The notes beneath the pieces are model-generated. The model was not told the origin of the DNA, made no database searches, and saw only the letters and a program-made list of their open reading frames with translations. Source: Metopolophium dirhodum (lineage: Eukaryota > Arthropoda > Insecta > Hemiptera > Aphididae). From it: DNA of 64,000 nucleotides. The translations under genes were made by a program, and so were the position numbers. Shown piece after piece: positions 41,901-53,655 of the stretch (positions are counted from its first letter, which is position 1; every line of letters begins with the position of its first letter). The DNA is taken from assembly GCF_019925205.1 (NCBI RefSeq), contig NC_083565.1, positions 22,472,241 to 22,536,240 of the forward strand, written 5' to 3'.

Positions 41901-43353
41901 TGACACTATATTATTATATAAAATACCGCTTGTACCGGTGCACCGTCGTGTTCGCGAAGCGGTAACGATCTTCGAGAACAGTTATTATTATTATTATTTT
42001 ATAAGAGCCATCCGTCGAGCGCGAAATGCACTGCCGAGTCGCGGATCTAAAAAAATTTCCAGTTTTGTAAAGTACCCGAGTAAAAGTATTCAAATACTTT
42101 ATAGTACTTCAACAAAGCATTTTAAGAACGTTCTTTCTGTATCTGTATTTAAAATCAAACACTAATCTTCAAATACTTTAATAAATATTTTTAGTTCATA
42201 TAATAAATAGTTTCTATTCTAATTTTGATATATACGAATTGTATCACTTTGCCCATGTTAAAATTAATCCATCTTTCTATAGTTTTCAGTTTTAGTTCGG
42301 TTGAAATATAATATTATAAGTAATACTAACACGCCAATTACGATGGTTGATTTCATGATCCTCCACTTCTTAATATTCTGGATAAGACTGGAGTCTGCAT
42401 GTAAAATCCGACGTAAACCCTGCAACATGGTGAAGATTTGTGTTCGTCACTCCGTGTGCAGACTTGCAGTTTACATAAAACATATCTCCAGAATTTAGAA
42501 AGCAAACCATATTGTAGCATTGACAATTTTGTATAGGTACACATTTGATTTTAAGATTTGTTTGTTTTTTTTATATTTCAGCCTTATTATATTTATTGCG
42601 TTTGATTACACTTAAGTTTTTTTGTGCAAGAAAACAGATTTTAAATTTAGCGAAACTTAAATGTTTTAATTCACGCACTCGTCTTCTTCAAACAACAAAA
42701 CGAAAAGCAACACTGCTATACCCTTAGTTCTGCATGTATCTCCTGCTCGCGCTCGAGTCACGATAATTAATATTCGTTTAAAAACCTCCTATTAAATACC
42801 TAACATGTGCACGTGCAAGTACCTGTATATAGTAGGTATAAGGTACGACACGTCTCGGGAAAAAAATTGAATACAAAAAATAATAATAACAATAATCTCA
42901 ATACGAAATTATAACACCGTCCACCGGTCATCGTAGTACCCATATTATAATATTATTATACCAACTATATGGTATAATAATATTATTTTGTCTACCGCTG
43001 TTGTACCTATAGATAATATTTTTATAACGTAGGAACGTTCGCTCGCGCAGTGTTGTGTACTTATAGCGTATACATTGATCGCGAGAGTACGTTCATTATT
43101 ATTATTACTATTATGATTATTACGCTAATTATATATATAACTCTTTGACACTGGCACCGCTAACCGGTTCGTAGGGAAAAATCTTTTTTTCTCACTAATA
43201 GTTTTTATTTTAATTTTAGTTTTATTACTTTTACTGGTTTATATGTCTAATACTAACCTCCTACATCGGTTATTACTTAGTCTTGTAGTGAATATCCACA
43301 CCGTGTGTTTTTCTTTCATCTTTAAAAAATAATATTATACTGTACAGTTTATA

Positions 43354-43372
43354 TACCTACCTACCTACCTAC
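43354..43372 (+). repeat. (TACC)n tract
   Basis: Four to five TACC/CTAC units. This is the longest of the many TACCTACC words that occur throughout the window. Confidence 0.85.
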
Positions 43373-43859
43373 GACAGTTGTCATTACGTCGTTGTACCTC
43401 GCAGTGTACATGTAAGTATCGTATTTAGGTGTAAGGTCAATTTTTATTTTAATATGTACCAACAGTTTAACGCCCCGTAGTCCGTAGGTATGTGTCACCC
43501 GAGGAAACGTAACAATTATAATGTATCCTTTGTTTCGATAATGTTCAATACATTAATAATAATAATTTATTCAAACGAATAAAATGGACAGAACCCCAAT
43601 TATAGTAGGTACCTACTGTATAGATATATTAAGAAGCTTAGAAATTAGAAAATTTTTTAGAAATAACGTAGGTAGTACAAATGAATTGGTAAAAATACTA
43701 AAAATACATAGATAGGTACAAAAATATAAAATAATTTTGTCTACTCAGTATATGTAGGTACTAAGTACATAACATTATTTAGGTGTGAGTTTAAAATCCC
43801 CACTAGGGGTGAAAAGTATAAATCGAATTAATTCCTGAATATTTATTATGTTTGTTAAA

Positions 43860-44105
43860 TCATATGGCCCTAAAAATGCAAGAGTTTTTAAAAAAAATTG
43901 TGCTGTGTTTTGTATGTAGAACGGTAAGCAGGAGCGTTAAAAAGGCGATATAATTCAATCCATAGGGAACATCAATGTTACGATTAATTAATTTAAAAAT
44001 ATAAAATATAATTTCGGCTGATTCGCGTCTTAGACCTAGAGCATATACAGGTGCTATAGAATATTGACAATGATACCATCGCTTACTGTATACTATCTTA
44101 ACCAT
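43860..44105 (-). pseudogene. degenerate C-terminal piece of a non-LTR retrotransposon ORF
   Basis: The minus-strand frame reads ...APVYALGLRRESAEIIFYIF, then KLINRNIDVPYGLNYIAFLT, then a diverged tail with HTKHSTIFFKNS. The arrangement L..RR....IIF.(Y/F)KL(I/L)N..ID.P.LL..I.F followed by a (T)R....F segment is typical of the end of Jockey/R1-type reverse-transcriptase proteins (recalled). The piece is only about 80 residues long with no upstream RT motifs in frame, so it is a truncated relic, antisense to the host gene. Confidence 0.45.
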
Positions 44106-44849
44106 AAAAAATATTTTCGAAAAAAAATAACGACGAAGAAAACTATAATTTTTTTTATCAGACTATGAATAAAATACCATATATATTATAAAATTATGTG
44201 TACCATGTAGGTAATAATAATGTGGTCCGCGATGGCCACGTACGTCACACACATGCATATTATTACTATACATAGTGTGGTGTAGTAAACGACCGATTTA
44301 ATCTTTTTTACTTAATATCAATTTAATATACCCATCGGGTGTGCGTGACAAATAATGTTGGCTTATAATCATATTATATTATGTAACGTCTCCTCTAATC
44401 GGTTCGCGTGAAACGATCATTACACCGACATCGGTCGAAACTAAACACCCAATTATCGTCGTTTTAATTTTGTTACCTATATTATATTATGTCCGTGTGG
44501 TGGTTTGTCATACGGTGGAGCTGCTCAGGGGCGGTAAGGCGGCGTGCATATTATAATAATAATATATTATATCGTTTCCAGCGAGCCTCGTGGTCATTTG
44601 TTTTTTGTTATGTTTGTTGTAATATATATCGAGGTACGTCTGTATAGAGGCGGTGGCGGTGGTTGTTAAAATGTTCTCCGCCGATCCTTCACCCGGGTCA
44701 TAAATCGTCGTCCGACCACGAGCTAAACTCATCATCGCGCGCGCTGGCGCTCATTAAAAATAAAAAAAAGAACAACAAAAAACAAAGACGAATAACGAAC
44801 GGTGGATAAAATAAAACAAACATAGACCGAGAGACTTCGGATATAATAT

Positions 44850-44880
44850 ACCGAGAGAGAGAGAGAGAGTGAGAGAGAGT
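44850..44880 (+). repeat. (GA)n tract with possible GAGA-factor sites
   Basis: GAGAGAGAGAGAGAGTGAGAGAGAG. Runs of GAGA are binding sites for GAGA factor in flies (knowledge). Whether it works as such here is unknown. Confidence 0.6.
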
Positions 44881-45274
44881 CTCCAAGAGTAAAAATCTGT
44901 TTGCAATAAACTACACGTTAATGGGTTGGCAATTAAACGGACCTTTTTCTAAAAGGGGTCACCTGCGGTACGACCCCGGAGGTGTTTTCCTCCGCAACAC
45001 GCGCGCGCTCCGCGTGATTTACGGGTATTGTCCGGGGCCGGAGTCCCGCTGCGGGGCGCAAACTAACTATTATTGGCCGATTTATATTATATTATGTTAG
45101 CTCGGCGACGCGATATAATATAATAATAATAATATTATGTAGTTCAAAGTTCGCAGGCACGCGACTATTACATATTATATGTACATAATACCGTCAGTCG
45201 GCACATATTATATTATTATATTCATAATATGTGTATGTATATGCACGTTTTATATACCTTCATGCCTATACATA

Positions 45275-45299
45275 ATATTATTATTATTATTATTATTAT
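45275..45299 (+). repeat. (ATT)n microsatellite
   Basis: Eight or so ATT units that produce poly-Ile and poly-Tyr open frames. Confidence 0.9.
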
Positions 45300-45374
45300 A
45301 TAAATTACGTGTACGAGTGTATTATAATAATGATAATGTGTGTATACGAGAGGCGCTCTGCTTATTATTATTAT

Positions 45375-45540
45375 CATCATCGTCGTCGTCGTCGTCGTCG
45401 TCGTTGCTATAATATTATTTATAATACACGCGCGGCCGCCCCGAGTGACGCGCTGGCGACCATCAATCATAATAATATGTGCGCGGCCGCGATGTCAAAA
45501 CGTCGTCGTCGTCACCGCCGCCGCCGCCGCCGCCGAGACC
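45375..45540. repeat. (CGT)n and (CCG)n triplet tracts in a CpG-rich patch
   Basis: A CGT/GTC run at about 45381-45403 and a CCG/CGC run at about 45517-45534, with GCGCGGCCGC blocks between. Open frames in all directions here are repeat artefacts. Confidence 0.8.
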
Positions 45541-45746
45541 GTGGCGCGCGTGCTCGCTATAATATTATAATAATAATATTAATAATATTATACACAAGTG
45601 TATTATTATAATGATATAGTAATAGTAATGATATACAGCAGTAATACATTTAGCCGGTTAATTCGGAAGAGATTATTATCCGTCCAGTCGTATGTACACG
45701 AGAGTAAACAATCTGGCCCCACGTCGAATTTGACATTCGGTCCGCG

Positions 45747-45770
45747 GTGTGTGTGTGTGTGTGTGTGTGT
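45747..45770 (+). repeat. (GT)n microsatellite
   Basis: About twelve GT units. Confidence 0.9.
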
Positions 45771-46666
45771 ATAACTGCGACCGACCGACCGATTGCCGAC
45801 GCCGGACACGAGCTGTATCATAATAAATAATAATAATTACAATTATAATAACAATAAGACAACGTCAATATACGATATTATAATATAATATCAATCCTGT
45901 TCAATACTAATACTAATTCTATAAAAATATATATTATATGACATTGGATTAGTATGCCATTACTTTCAAATTTGGAATGCTACATTCTTGTGCCTAAGGT
46001 TTTTTTAACAAAAAAAATACAATAATTTCTTATAATAATAATAATATACTACTAGGTTCATATTATTATCAATATTATATTGGTAACTGATGTGTTTGTT
46101 TAGTTAGTTTAATTCTTAAATATTTTAATCGTTGTATGCATTATACATACATTATATACATTCATTCCAAAATATATTATATTATATTTTATAACGGAAA
46201 ATCATAAATCAAAATTGAAATAATATAAAAGGGCTCTCGAAGTACTTCGCTCCACCAAGCCTCGCATAACTGATATTATGACCTTATAAGATGGCATAAA
46301 ACATAACCGTATAGACCTAACCTTATAGACGACTTCCGGTGGCGGGTGACTGCCGTCATATCAGTGTATTCATCTGGTTGACACGCGTCGTGGTTAACTT
46401 AATCGCGTAAAGATGTAGGTTATTCTATACTGTTGAGAGCGTTGAGACGAAATCGATAAAATAACATTAAAGACGTATTTTTATTTATTTTTACATTAAA
46501 CTCTAAGATTGGTATACATATTATGATAACGTCGAGTATACATCACATACATAATATTGTATCCCGACACAATATCGTTTAGCTCACAATGCTCTAGGCA
46601 GCAGTCACCTGCTGCACCGTAGAGCGGGCGAGATGTGTACTGCAGTTATTACGTCTTACGCTACCC

Positions 46667-46837
46667 CAGTAGCGGATCCAGTGCTTAATTTTTTTTTTTT
46701 TGGAGGGGAGGGTGGCATGGAGGGGGCGAAAGTACTAAAAGTACAAAATTGTAAAACACAGTGTAAAACAAAGGAAAACTACGGCGATTCGGTGTGGACC
46801 AAATGCCCCCTTTGTCCCCCCACTGGATCCGCCACTG
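46667..46837. mobile_element. 171-bp hAT-type MITE
   Basis: The ends CAGTAGCGGATCCAGTG and (reverse-complemented) CAGTGGCGGATCCAGTG match at 16 of 17 positions. CAGTGGCGGATCCAG is a common hAT terminus in insects (recalled). The flanking 8-mers CGCTACCC and CCCTACTC agree at 6 of 8, a decayed 8-bp target duplication. The interior is a G-rich block plus AT-rich sequence with no transposase. Confidence 0.75.
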
Positions 46838-47840
46838 CCCTACTCTAAGTGTCTTGCTATAATATTGTATTTTTTCCTTATTTCGGACATATTATTTCAG
46901 AAAACTTGGGGCGTGGTGTTGCGGCTTCGTCTGCGGGTCATCGCTACGATATTCGAGAAAAATCGCGCCCCAGAAACACGCGGATGATGATAATAATATT
47001 ATTATATTAAAGTAATGCCAGCAAACGTTTCCTATGTGAGCGGCGTGACGATCGTCGAATCGCTTTGCGTCGATTGTGCCGCGTTTAATACTATATGTCA
47101 TATAGGTGTACCGATTTACAAATGACGGGGACAAGTTTGCCGCGGCGAATACAGAGTAGGTACAGTTTGTAGGTATACGTTTGATACGAAATTTGTACGT
47201 GGTAAAACGTTTTTCTCCGCGTACACCGCGCGTGTGTCATGATGCTGGCATTCGTCGCGTAACCATAATATATATATATAGATAGATAAACCGTATACCG
47301 GTACGGTAACGTAAAGAAACGGAAGAGTAAAATAAAAATAAAAAACGGCAAATATATATTATTATAAAAATACGAAAACACGGGTCTGGCTGGCGCGATT
47401 CCAACGATACTATAATATGTTGTATAGGTATACTCGCTCGCTCGTCAATAAGGTGTCCGCCGCCGCAAGTATGTATAAAACAGTATATATAGGTACCGCA
47501 CATATTTTTTTTTTTCGATCCGGTTTGGATTTTTTTTCGCTTTCCGTCGTTGTAAAAATTCAAACTGTATATTATATTAATATAACGCGCGGTGTACCTT
47601 TTATAAAATATAGTAGTTATACGACATAGGAAGTGTCGATCTGGCCCACCCGACTGCCCGGCGGCGATTGCCGGGGGCCCTAGGATATTTGTCCAGATTG
47701 GGAGCCCGCAGCTAAACGGGAAAATGTATATAACATTTAAATCACGTCTTATTAGTCGCTAGTGGGTTATTTCGAATAAAATTGTTTAACTATAACGACA
47801 ACGGCGTCTGCCGGTTTCTTCGACACATTGTGCATATTTT

Positions 47841-48163
47841 TTTTTTTTTTTTTTTTTTTTCTATTGGGTAACCCGCGGCAACATAGGCCATTGGGTGTGG
47901 GGAGGGTACTGTAGGTTTTATATTGGGTAGGTTTGGTAGGTTTTATATTGGGTAGGTTGGTACACGTGTGTGTTGTGTTTGGCAGAATTTCTAATGGGGC
48001 ACCCGTAGGTTTCTGCCGTGCCCCGGGGTGGGGGGATGGCGGCACTTGTTCTCCGGACACCGTGACTTGCCCGAAGAAAAATGCCGCCCAGTGGCCGGGA
48101 GTCGAACCCGCGACTGCCAGCGCCGCAGTCGACGCGTTAGACCACTCGGCCACCTCGTCCCCC
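47841..48163 (-). mobile_element. tRNA-Ser-derived SINE with 11-bp target-site duplication
   Basis: On the minus strand it begins GGGGGACGAGGTGGCCGAGTGG (from 48163), matching the 5' half of tRNA-Ser with the pol III A box TGGCCGAGTGG. The B box GGGTTCGACTCCCGG follows at about 48095-48109. There is no long variable arm or intact acceptor stem, so it is not a tRNA gene. A unique body with a duplicated TTGGGTAGGTT-type motif (about 47917-47960) leads to a poly-A tail, seen as poly-T at 47837-47860. The direct repeat GTGCATATTTT flanks it at 47830-47840 and 48164-48174, showing LINE-mediated retroposition. Confidence 0.85.
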
Positions 48164-49188
48164 GTGCATATTTTATGTAGCATTCAAATACGTTCTTATA
48201 GTTCTGTGCAAGTTATAATACGTGTGAACAAATATTTTGAAAGCTTAACATTTTCAAAACTAAACCCATATAGATAGCTGATCTCCGACAAGCCAACAAT
48301 ATCTTTAACTCGTCTACGCTTTTTGAAGAAGACATCGTTAAATTTTTAAACAAAGATGAAATTATTAAAATGTGTTAAGATGGCACCGAAAAATTAATAA
48401 AACAATACTAATTTCAATATCTTATTTATAATTTATATACCTGATTAATTAATGTAGATTGAATATTGTGTTTTTTTTTTAACAAAAAGGTTTTTTATTT
48501 TTATTTTACGTGAACAGATTGTAAAATAAATATGCAAAACATTGTTGATCATAGTTTTTTTTAATAATAACATAATTTTGTCGAAACCTATATTAAAAAG
48601 CATTTTTTTTAAGTTATTACGGGGCGTCGTCGAGTCCCATTAAAAATTACCGAGCCTGCAGGGGCTCAATGATGAACCTGACCATAGAGTAATATTGCTC
48701 TGTGAACCAGACCGACACTGTGTGTAGTAGGTATAGAATAATATAAAACCTAGGTACCTACAGTCGCCGAATAAAAAAGAAACAAAATGCTTTCGTCCTA
48801 AAAACATCGTTTACGACGGCGAGGATTGACGATAATATATTATATCTACTTAACTCAATCGATACATCGGATCTATTCTGTTGATTTATCACGCGCCCGC
48901 TGATATCGGAAAGCAACGACGTAAACGTAATATAATCTCATTACGTGGGTGGGGACTGTTTGCGCGGGAGACGACGATTAAAAATGCGATAGATCCGTGT
49001 GCGCGATACCGTTCCTCGCTCGCGTATATATTATTCTTTCTCGTCATACATTTTCTCGGTTTGTGTGCGTATATCCCTCCCCCCCAGGGGCCCGGAGGAC
49101 GTGTGCCCGTCTTTTACCGTCGCGGTATTTGCATATTATTATGATTTAAAGTATTTTATAATATTATCGTAATAATTAATACCGTACA

Positions 49189-49190
<2 letters not shown>

Positions 49191-49220
<30 letters not shown>
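49191..49220 (+). repeat. (ATT)n microsatellite
   Basis: About ten ATT units, giving poly-Asn on the opposite strand. Confidence 0.9.
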
Positions 49221-49221
<1 letters not shown>

Positions 49222-50689
49222 AAAGCAGGTAGGTATAGGATAATATAATATTATTGTAATTATTTCCGCGGCGACATGCAGGAAATCCCCCGAGAGGAAA
49301 TAATGGGTCTTGCAGCGCGCGCATCTTACGCACACGTATTATAATATTATTAACCTTACGTATACCAGCTACACGGTATACGGGTAGTGTACGATATATA
49401 ATATACAATATAATATACCTACGCCGCTCGGTATAATACGACGAAAGTGGTCTGACCGCTTCAATTCACCTCCGCCGTTCAACCTGTCAAGTCTACATCC
49501 TAACCGTACCTATATACACCATATATTATAACGTATTATCGTACTTGTATATACATACGGTTATATATATATTATATCATGTAGGTACGAAGATGATCCG
49601 AAAATGAGACGTCTTCGCGACGAGGCTATATAATATTATGTACGCTTCTTAAGGACCATGTAAACCATTCGACGCTGTTATATTAAATATATACATATAT
49701 ATTGGTACACGATCGTCGGTCTTCGAATTATTTAAGTGTACACACACACATAAATATTCTGAAGTCCTCTCAGTATAACACTATATAAACGCTATAAAAA
49801 ATTAACGGGTTCTTTTTCTTCTTTTTTCCTAATCTTACGCGTGATCTTCGAGTCTTAAAAACGGATTTGCGTAGAACGGTTAACACTTTTTTACACATAA
49901 ATGTACCGTACGCGAGTCGATAAATATTATTAAATTATTGTACTACTCACGGACGTCTTCGTCGATATCATAAACATCCGTCGAAAATATATTATGATCC
50001 TACGCACTAGACGTTTTCCATAGTTTGCTGCAGTTTTGTTCAATAATATTATAAATATTATAAAAACAAACATTTTGCCGTGCATGATATAACGCGCACC
50101 ACACGTGCGACTTGTAGCTTTTTAACTCATTTTAAATCGTCCGTCGAGTTCATATATAAAAGATTATTTTATGTTTCCATACAGAAACCTACCTACGAAT
50201 TATTATTAGCTATAGCTGTATTTAATAACTATGTACGACGTAGGTAGGCAGGTACCTACCGGAATCGATATTTTCGGTTTTTTCTTTTTATTTTATAAAC
50301 AACTATTAACAGTTATTAATACGTTATCCTGTACATATTAATATAATGAATATCCGCGCTTTTTATTTTTGTTTATGAATATATACAATAAGCGATGCTC
50401 CTATAGTCTAGGCTATCTACATCTATACGGTCTACGGATATAATATTATACACAATAGATGTATTGTGATTTTGACTATTTTAACAAGATATTATAAATT
50501 ATTGATCGTTCGTGGCGTCATGGCGATGATAAATTAATAATAATAAACACAAGATTAGTTGTTAACAATTAATAACAAATAATACCAAATAATATAAGAA
50601 CTAAAGAACAATATTTTAATAATAACGTTCCTTTGTAATAATAATAATATACCGGTAATAATAATATGTTGGTTAGTTTGTTAAATAAA

Positions 50690-50850
50690 AACCATAGCAA
50701 TAGCTACTCGATATTTTTCCTCTTCACGGGAAATCTATGAATCATAAATATGTTTTTGTTACCTGATAAATAACCTTGTCAACGAAAGAAAAACGGTTAG
50801 AAAAATAAAGTATCTGTACCCAGTCCAAAAACATATTTATGTTAAAATAA
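50690..50850 (+). repeat. interspersed repeat family R1, copy 3
   Basis: Blocks GCTACTCGATATTTTTCCTC, GGGAAATCTATGAATCATAA, ATGTTTTTGTTACC, CGGTTAGAAAAATAAAG, TATCTGTACC and CAGTCCAAAAACATATTTATG occur in the same order as the copies at 19.1 and 31.7 kb. This is the least indel-affected copy and probably the best guide to the family. Confidence 0.65.
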
Positions 50851-52570
50851 ATAATAATAATAACAATAATGATTATGACGTTTTATCTGAGTATGAGTGT
50901 GGCTAACCTATAACGACGACCCCGTTTTAATCGACTTAGTGGTGGATGTGCCTGTAGATTGTGGTAATTTGCCACCTGTAATGAACCTGTTGATTTAAGT
51001 ATTGAATTATGGAAATTTCTAGCATAGACTTATTTAGATTATAGGGACATAGAAATATAAGAGAAAATCGAGGTCAATAAAAAAACATTTTTATTCCATA
51101 TTTTGCACTTTGAAAAATGTAAGGACAGAATATCAACCTTATGAGTTATGGTTTAGAATTATTTGTGTTATTTATAACTCGCTTTAGTCATTAGTATCAT
51201 GTATTATTGTATCAACTAAGTCAGGTTCATGCTCATTTTGAGATTTTATTTTAGAGCAGGATATTATAATTATATACACTTATAAATACCTATAAATTAT
51301 AATAAACTGATTTCTAAAAAAACAATAAAATTAACGGTGTCTGAATTTTTGATCTATGGTGAAATTCTAATAGCCCACTAAATCCCTAGTGACTATTCTT
51401 AAACCATTCGTCATTACCTATAGAAAATTTCGAATAATGAAAATTAATTTCATAAAACTAAGTTGCATGAACTTAAAAAATACTAGACAGTTGCGATGTA
51501 GAGTATTTCAACATCATTTTAGTATACCAATGTATGTAAATATTGGTCTACACTCTGCATCAAGTAAACATAACAAAAATATAAAATTAAACCAATTGGA
51601 GGAGCAGTCTACAATTTTCTAAGTCTTTTTATAGATACAGTCGTGTATATTTTAAGTGAATATTAATAATATTAGGTTTTTAATATAGTAGACTTGTGCA
51701 TGTTCATAAGTCATAACCATCTCGCTAATCTTGTTAAGAGTATAATTTTTTGAAAGTTCCTTTTGTGAAATCGGTTTTTCCATAATAAAAACTCAATAAA
51801 TTAATTTTGAGTCATTATAAATATATATGTATAGGCTATCCCCAGAGTTCGCTTTCCTGTAAAGATAGTTTTTTACCGTGAGTGACACGGATCGCCAGAT
51901 AACGATTATAGTTTTATTTGCAGATATTGAAAATATTATAATTATCAATTATTATTTAATAATTTCAAACATAAATTGTCATGAGTTGTCAAAAACAAGA
52001 ATAAAACCGGTACCCTTTTCTATCATTAGGTACCGCTTTCGAGCGGACCCTATAAATAATAGAAGAATTATTATCCTCATTCCTCCTGCAGAAATACGAA
52101 CATTGTTTTGACAATTTCGTGAAATTGAATTCATTTTATCTCAAATTTGTCGGGAAACAGAGTATAAGCATATACCACTCATATCGCTAAAGTATAATAA
52201 TAATATAATAAGCACTTTCGATTCATATCGACACGGATTTTCGATTCATACCGACACAGATTTTCGATTCTATCGACAAAAATGTTGTCCTTGACCGGGA
52301 CATTCGACGACCGTGGATATAGGCGCAAATGTCTAGGTGACCCCACGTTACTATACGGCTCGTATACCTACCGTATACGGTTAGATTGTGAATATAAAAA
52401 AATTAAACAACACGAAACTATACACATCGCATGACCCGCAGACAATTATTATAGTGTGTTAATGCGCACGTAGGTATATGGATGGTAATTTGCATAAAAA
52501 TGTATACTTTTGATATTTTTTTTTATTATTATTATTTTGTATTTAACATGAGAAATTACTTTTTTTTCAG

Positions 52571-52660
52571 TCGCTCAGCGGGTTCTTGATGATGATGACC
52601 CAAAACGGCAAACTCCTATACATATCGGATAACGCCGCCGAATACTTGGGCCACTCGATG
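52571..52660 (+). CDS. dysf: dysfusion/NPAS4-type bHLH-PAS gene, exon with the start of PAS-A
   Basis: A 90-bp exon of exactly 30 codons, phase 0 at both ends. The acceptor is a long T-rich tract ending tttttttcag|TCG and the donor is ATG|gtgagt. It encodes SLSGFLMMMTQNGK, then LLYISDNAAEYLGHSM. This is the beginning of a PAS-A domain: the first beta strand (GFLMMMT), the turn and second strand (NGKLLYISDN), and the first helix (AAEYLGHSM). The combination GFL-x6-GKLLY-S-x4-E-LGHSM matches the NPAS4/Dysfusion family as I recall it; vertebrate NPAS4 has LPGFLLVFTAEGKLLYLSE at this place and LGHSMVDL at the exon end. Other bHLH-PAS proteins (Trachealess, Single-minded, Similar) diverge more here, so dysfusion is preferred. 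PAS-A mediates dimerisation and target choice with Tango. The following family segment (an aspartate-rich DL..HGDSIYDI-like stretch) is not found before the window end, so the next intron exceeds 11 kb. Confidence 0.9.
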
Positions 52661-53631
52661 GTGAGTACCTACCTGTGTAATATGCGCCTAAACTATGCGT
52701 ATTATAATATAATCTATATACACAATATGTATAAGTCGCAATGCTACGGTGAATATATTATATATATAAAGGTTCATTATTATATTATTATTGTTACACG
52801 CAAGCTCTATATTATTAATACTTTACGCGACTTTCTCCCTCGGTTATAGCCAAACTAGAAACTCTAGATTTTGCAAATGGGTACCAATCATATCTGTATC
52901 TGTTATATATGCATATTATAATATATGTGTGTCTTTCACAACACTATTGACCTTTTGGGTTCAAACCGATATTATAATATACCTATACGGCTATACGCAT
53001 AAACCCATACATACATAATGTGTACCTATATAGTATGTAGGTATATAAACGAAAAGGAAAAAAAAATCAATTACCTAATTTCTAGACCGGTCCGATTTCC
53101 ATGTCCGTACGCATTTAAAAAAATATTAAGAACGAGAACTATACAATAATTATGATTTGAAAAATAAAAAAAAAATATTGGAAAACGGGTTTTGTGGTCA
53201 CTGCGAGCCCGTAGGCTCTGCCTGGACGCCCACGCCTTTCACCCGGGCGTACGTACGCGCGTATTAACCGTACATGTGTCGCTGGTTTCGAGATACCAAA
53301 ACTGCAGCAACTTTCCGGAATAATAATAATAATATATATTAATGTGCTTTTTTTTTACTGCCGTCTCCGTTGATTCCGTTCGCTCTGCAGTGCTTCTCGC
53401 TCGCTCGCGCTCGCCTCTATTACGACTGTTAATGGAAAAACGGGTATCGATAATTTATTACTGGTAATTTACCAACGGTATTTTTTTTTTATAAATATAT
53501 TTTATCTTTTTGTTTTCACACTGCACAAGTATATTATCTTGTTCGCAATGGCAGGAATACGCGCGTCCGTGGCGCACAAAGTGCGAACGATGACGAAGTA
53601 ATATTTATAATTTATTTTGACCAACGAGATA

Positions 53632-53655
53632 TACACACACACACACACACACACA
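53632..53655 (+). repeat. (CA)n microsatellite
   Basis: About twelve CA units in the intron downstream of the PAS-A exon. Confidence 0.9.

Larger units (their letters stand above)
22214..52570 (+). other. 30.4-kb dysf intron between the linker exon and the PAS-A exon
   Basis: A GT-AG intron (gtaagaa ... tttttttcag) of 30,357 bp, phase 0. It contains the TA-flanked MITE at 27.5 kb, two Helitrons at 29.3-30.0 kb, an interspersed repeat (31.65 and 50.7 kb), CpG-dense islands at 28.2, 32.0, 35.7, 41.8 and 45.5 kb, a PIF/Harbinger MITE at 41.0 kb, an antisense LINE tail at 43.9 kb, a hAT MITE at 46.7 kb and a SINE at 47.8 kb. I see no nested gene. Stretches such as 24.0-27.4, 33.0-35.6, 36.7-37.2, 42.2-43.8 and 48.2-52.5 kb show only AT-rich sequence with simple repeats. 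Confidence 0.85.

Noticed and set aside
46633..46848. 71-codon open frame on the plus strand
   Set aside because: It is an open frame through a hAT MITE; its ends SYATPVADP and PTGSATALL are translations of the terminal inverted repeats.
48090..48163. tRNA-Ser gene on the minus strand
   Set aside because: The A and B boxes are present, but the variable arm and acceptor-stem 3' half are missing and a SINE body follows.
47767..48183. 138-codon open frame on the minus strand
   Set aside because: It coincides with the tRNA-Ser SINE; the Lys run is the poly-A tail.
51389..51622. 77-codon open frame on the plus strand
   Set aside because: No low-complexity run, but no recognisable domain or splice support either; length is within chance expectation.
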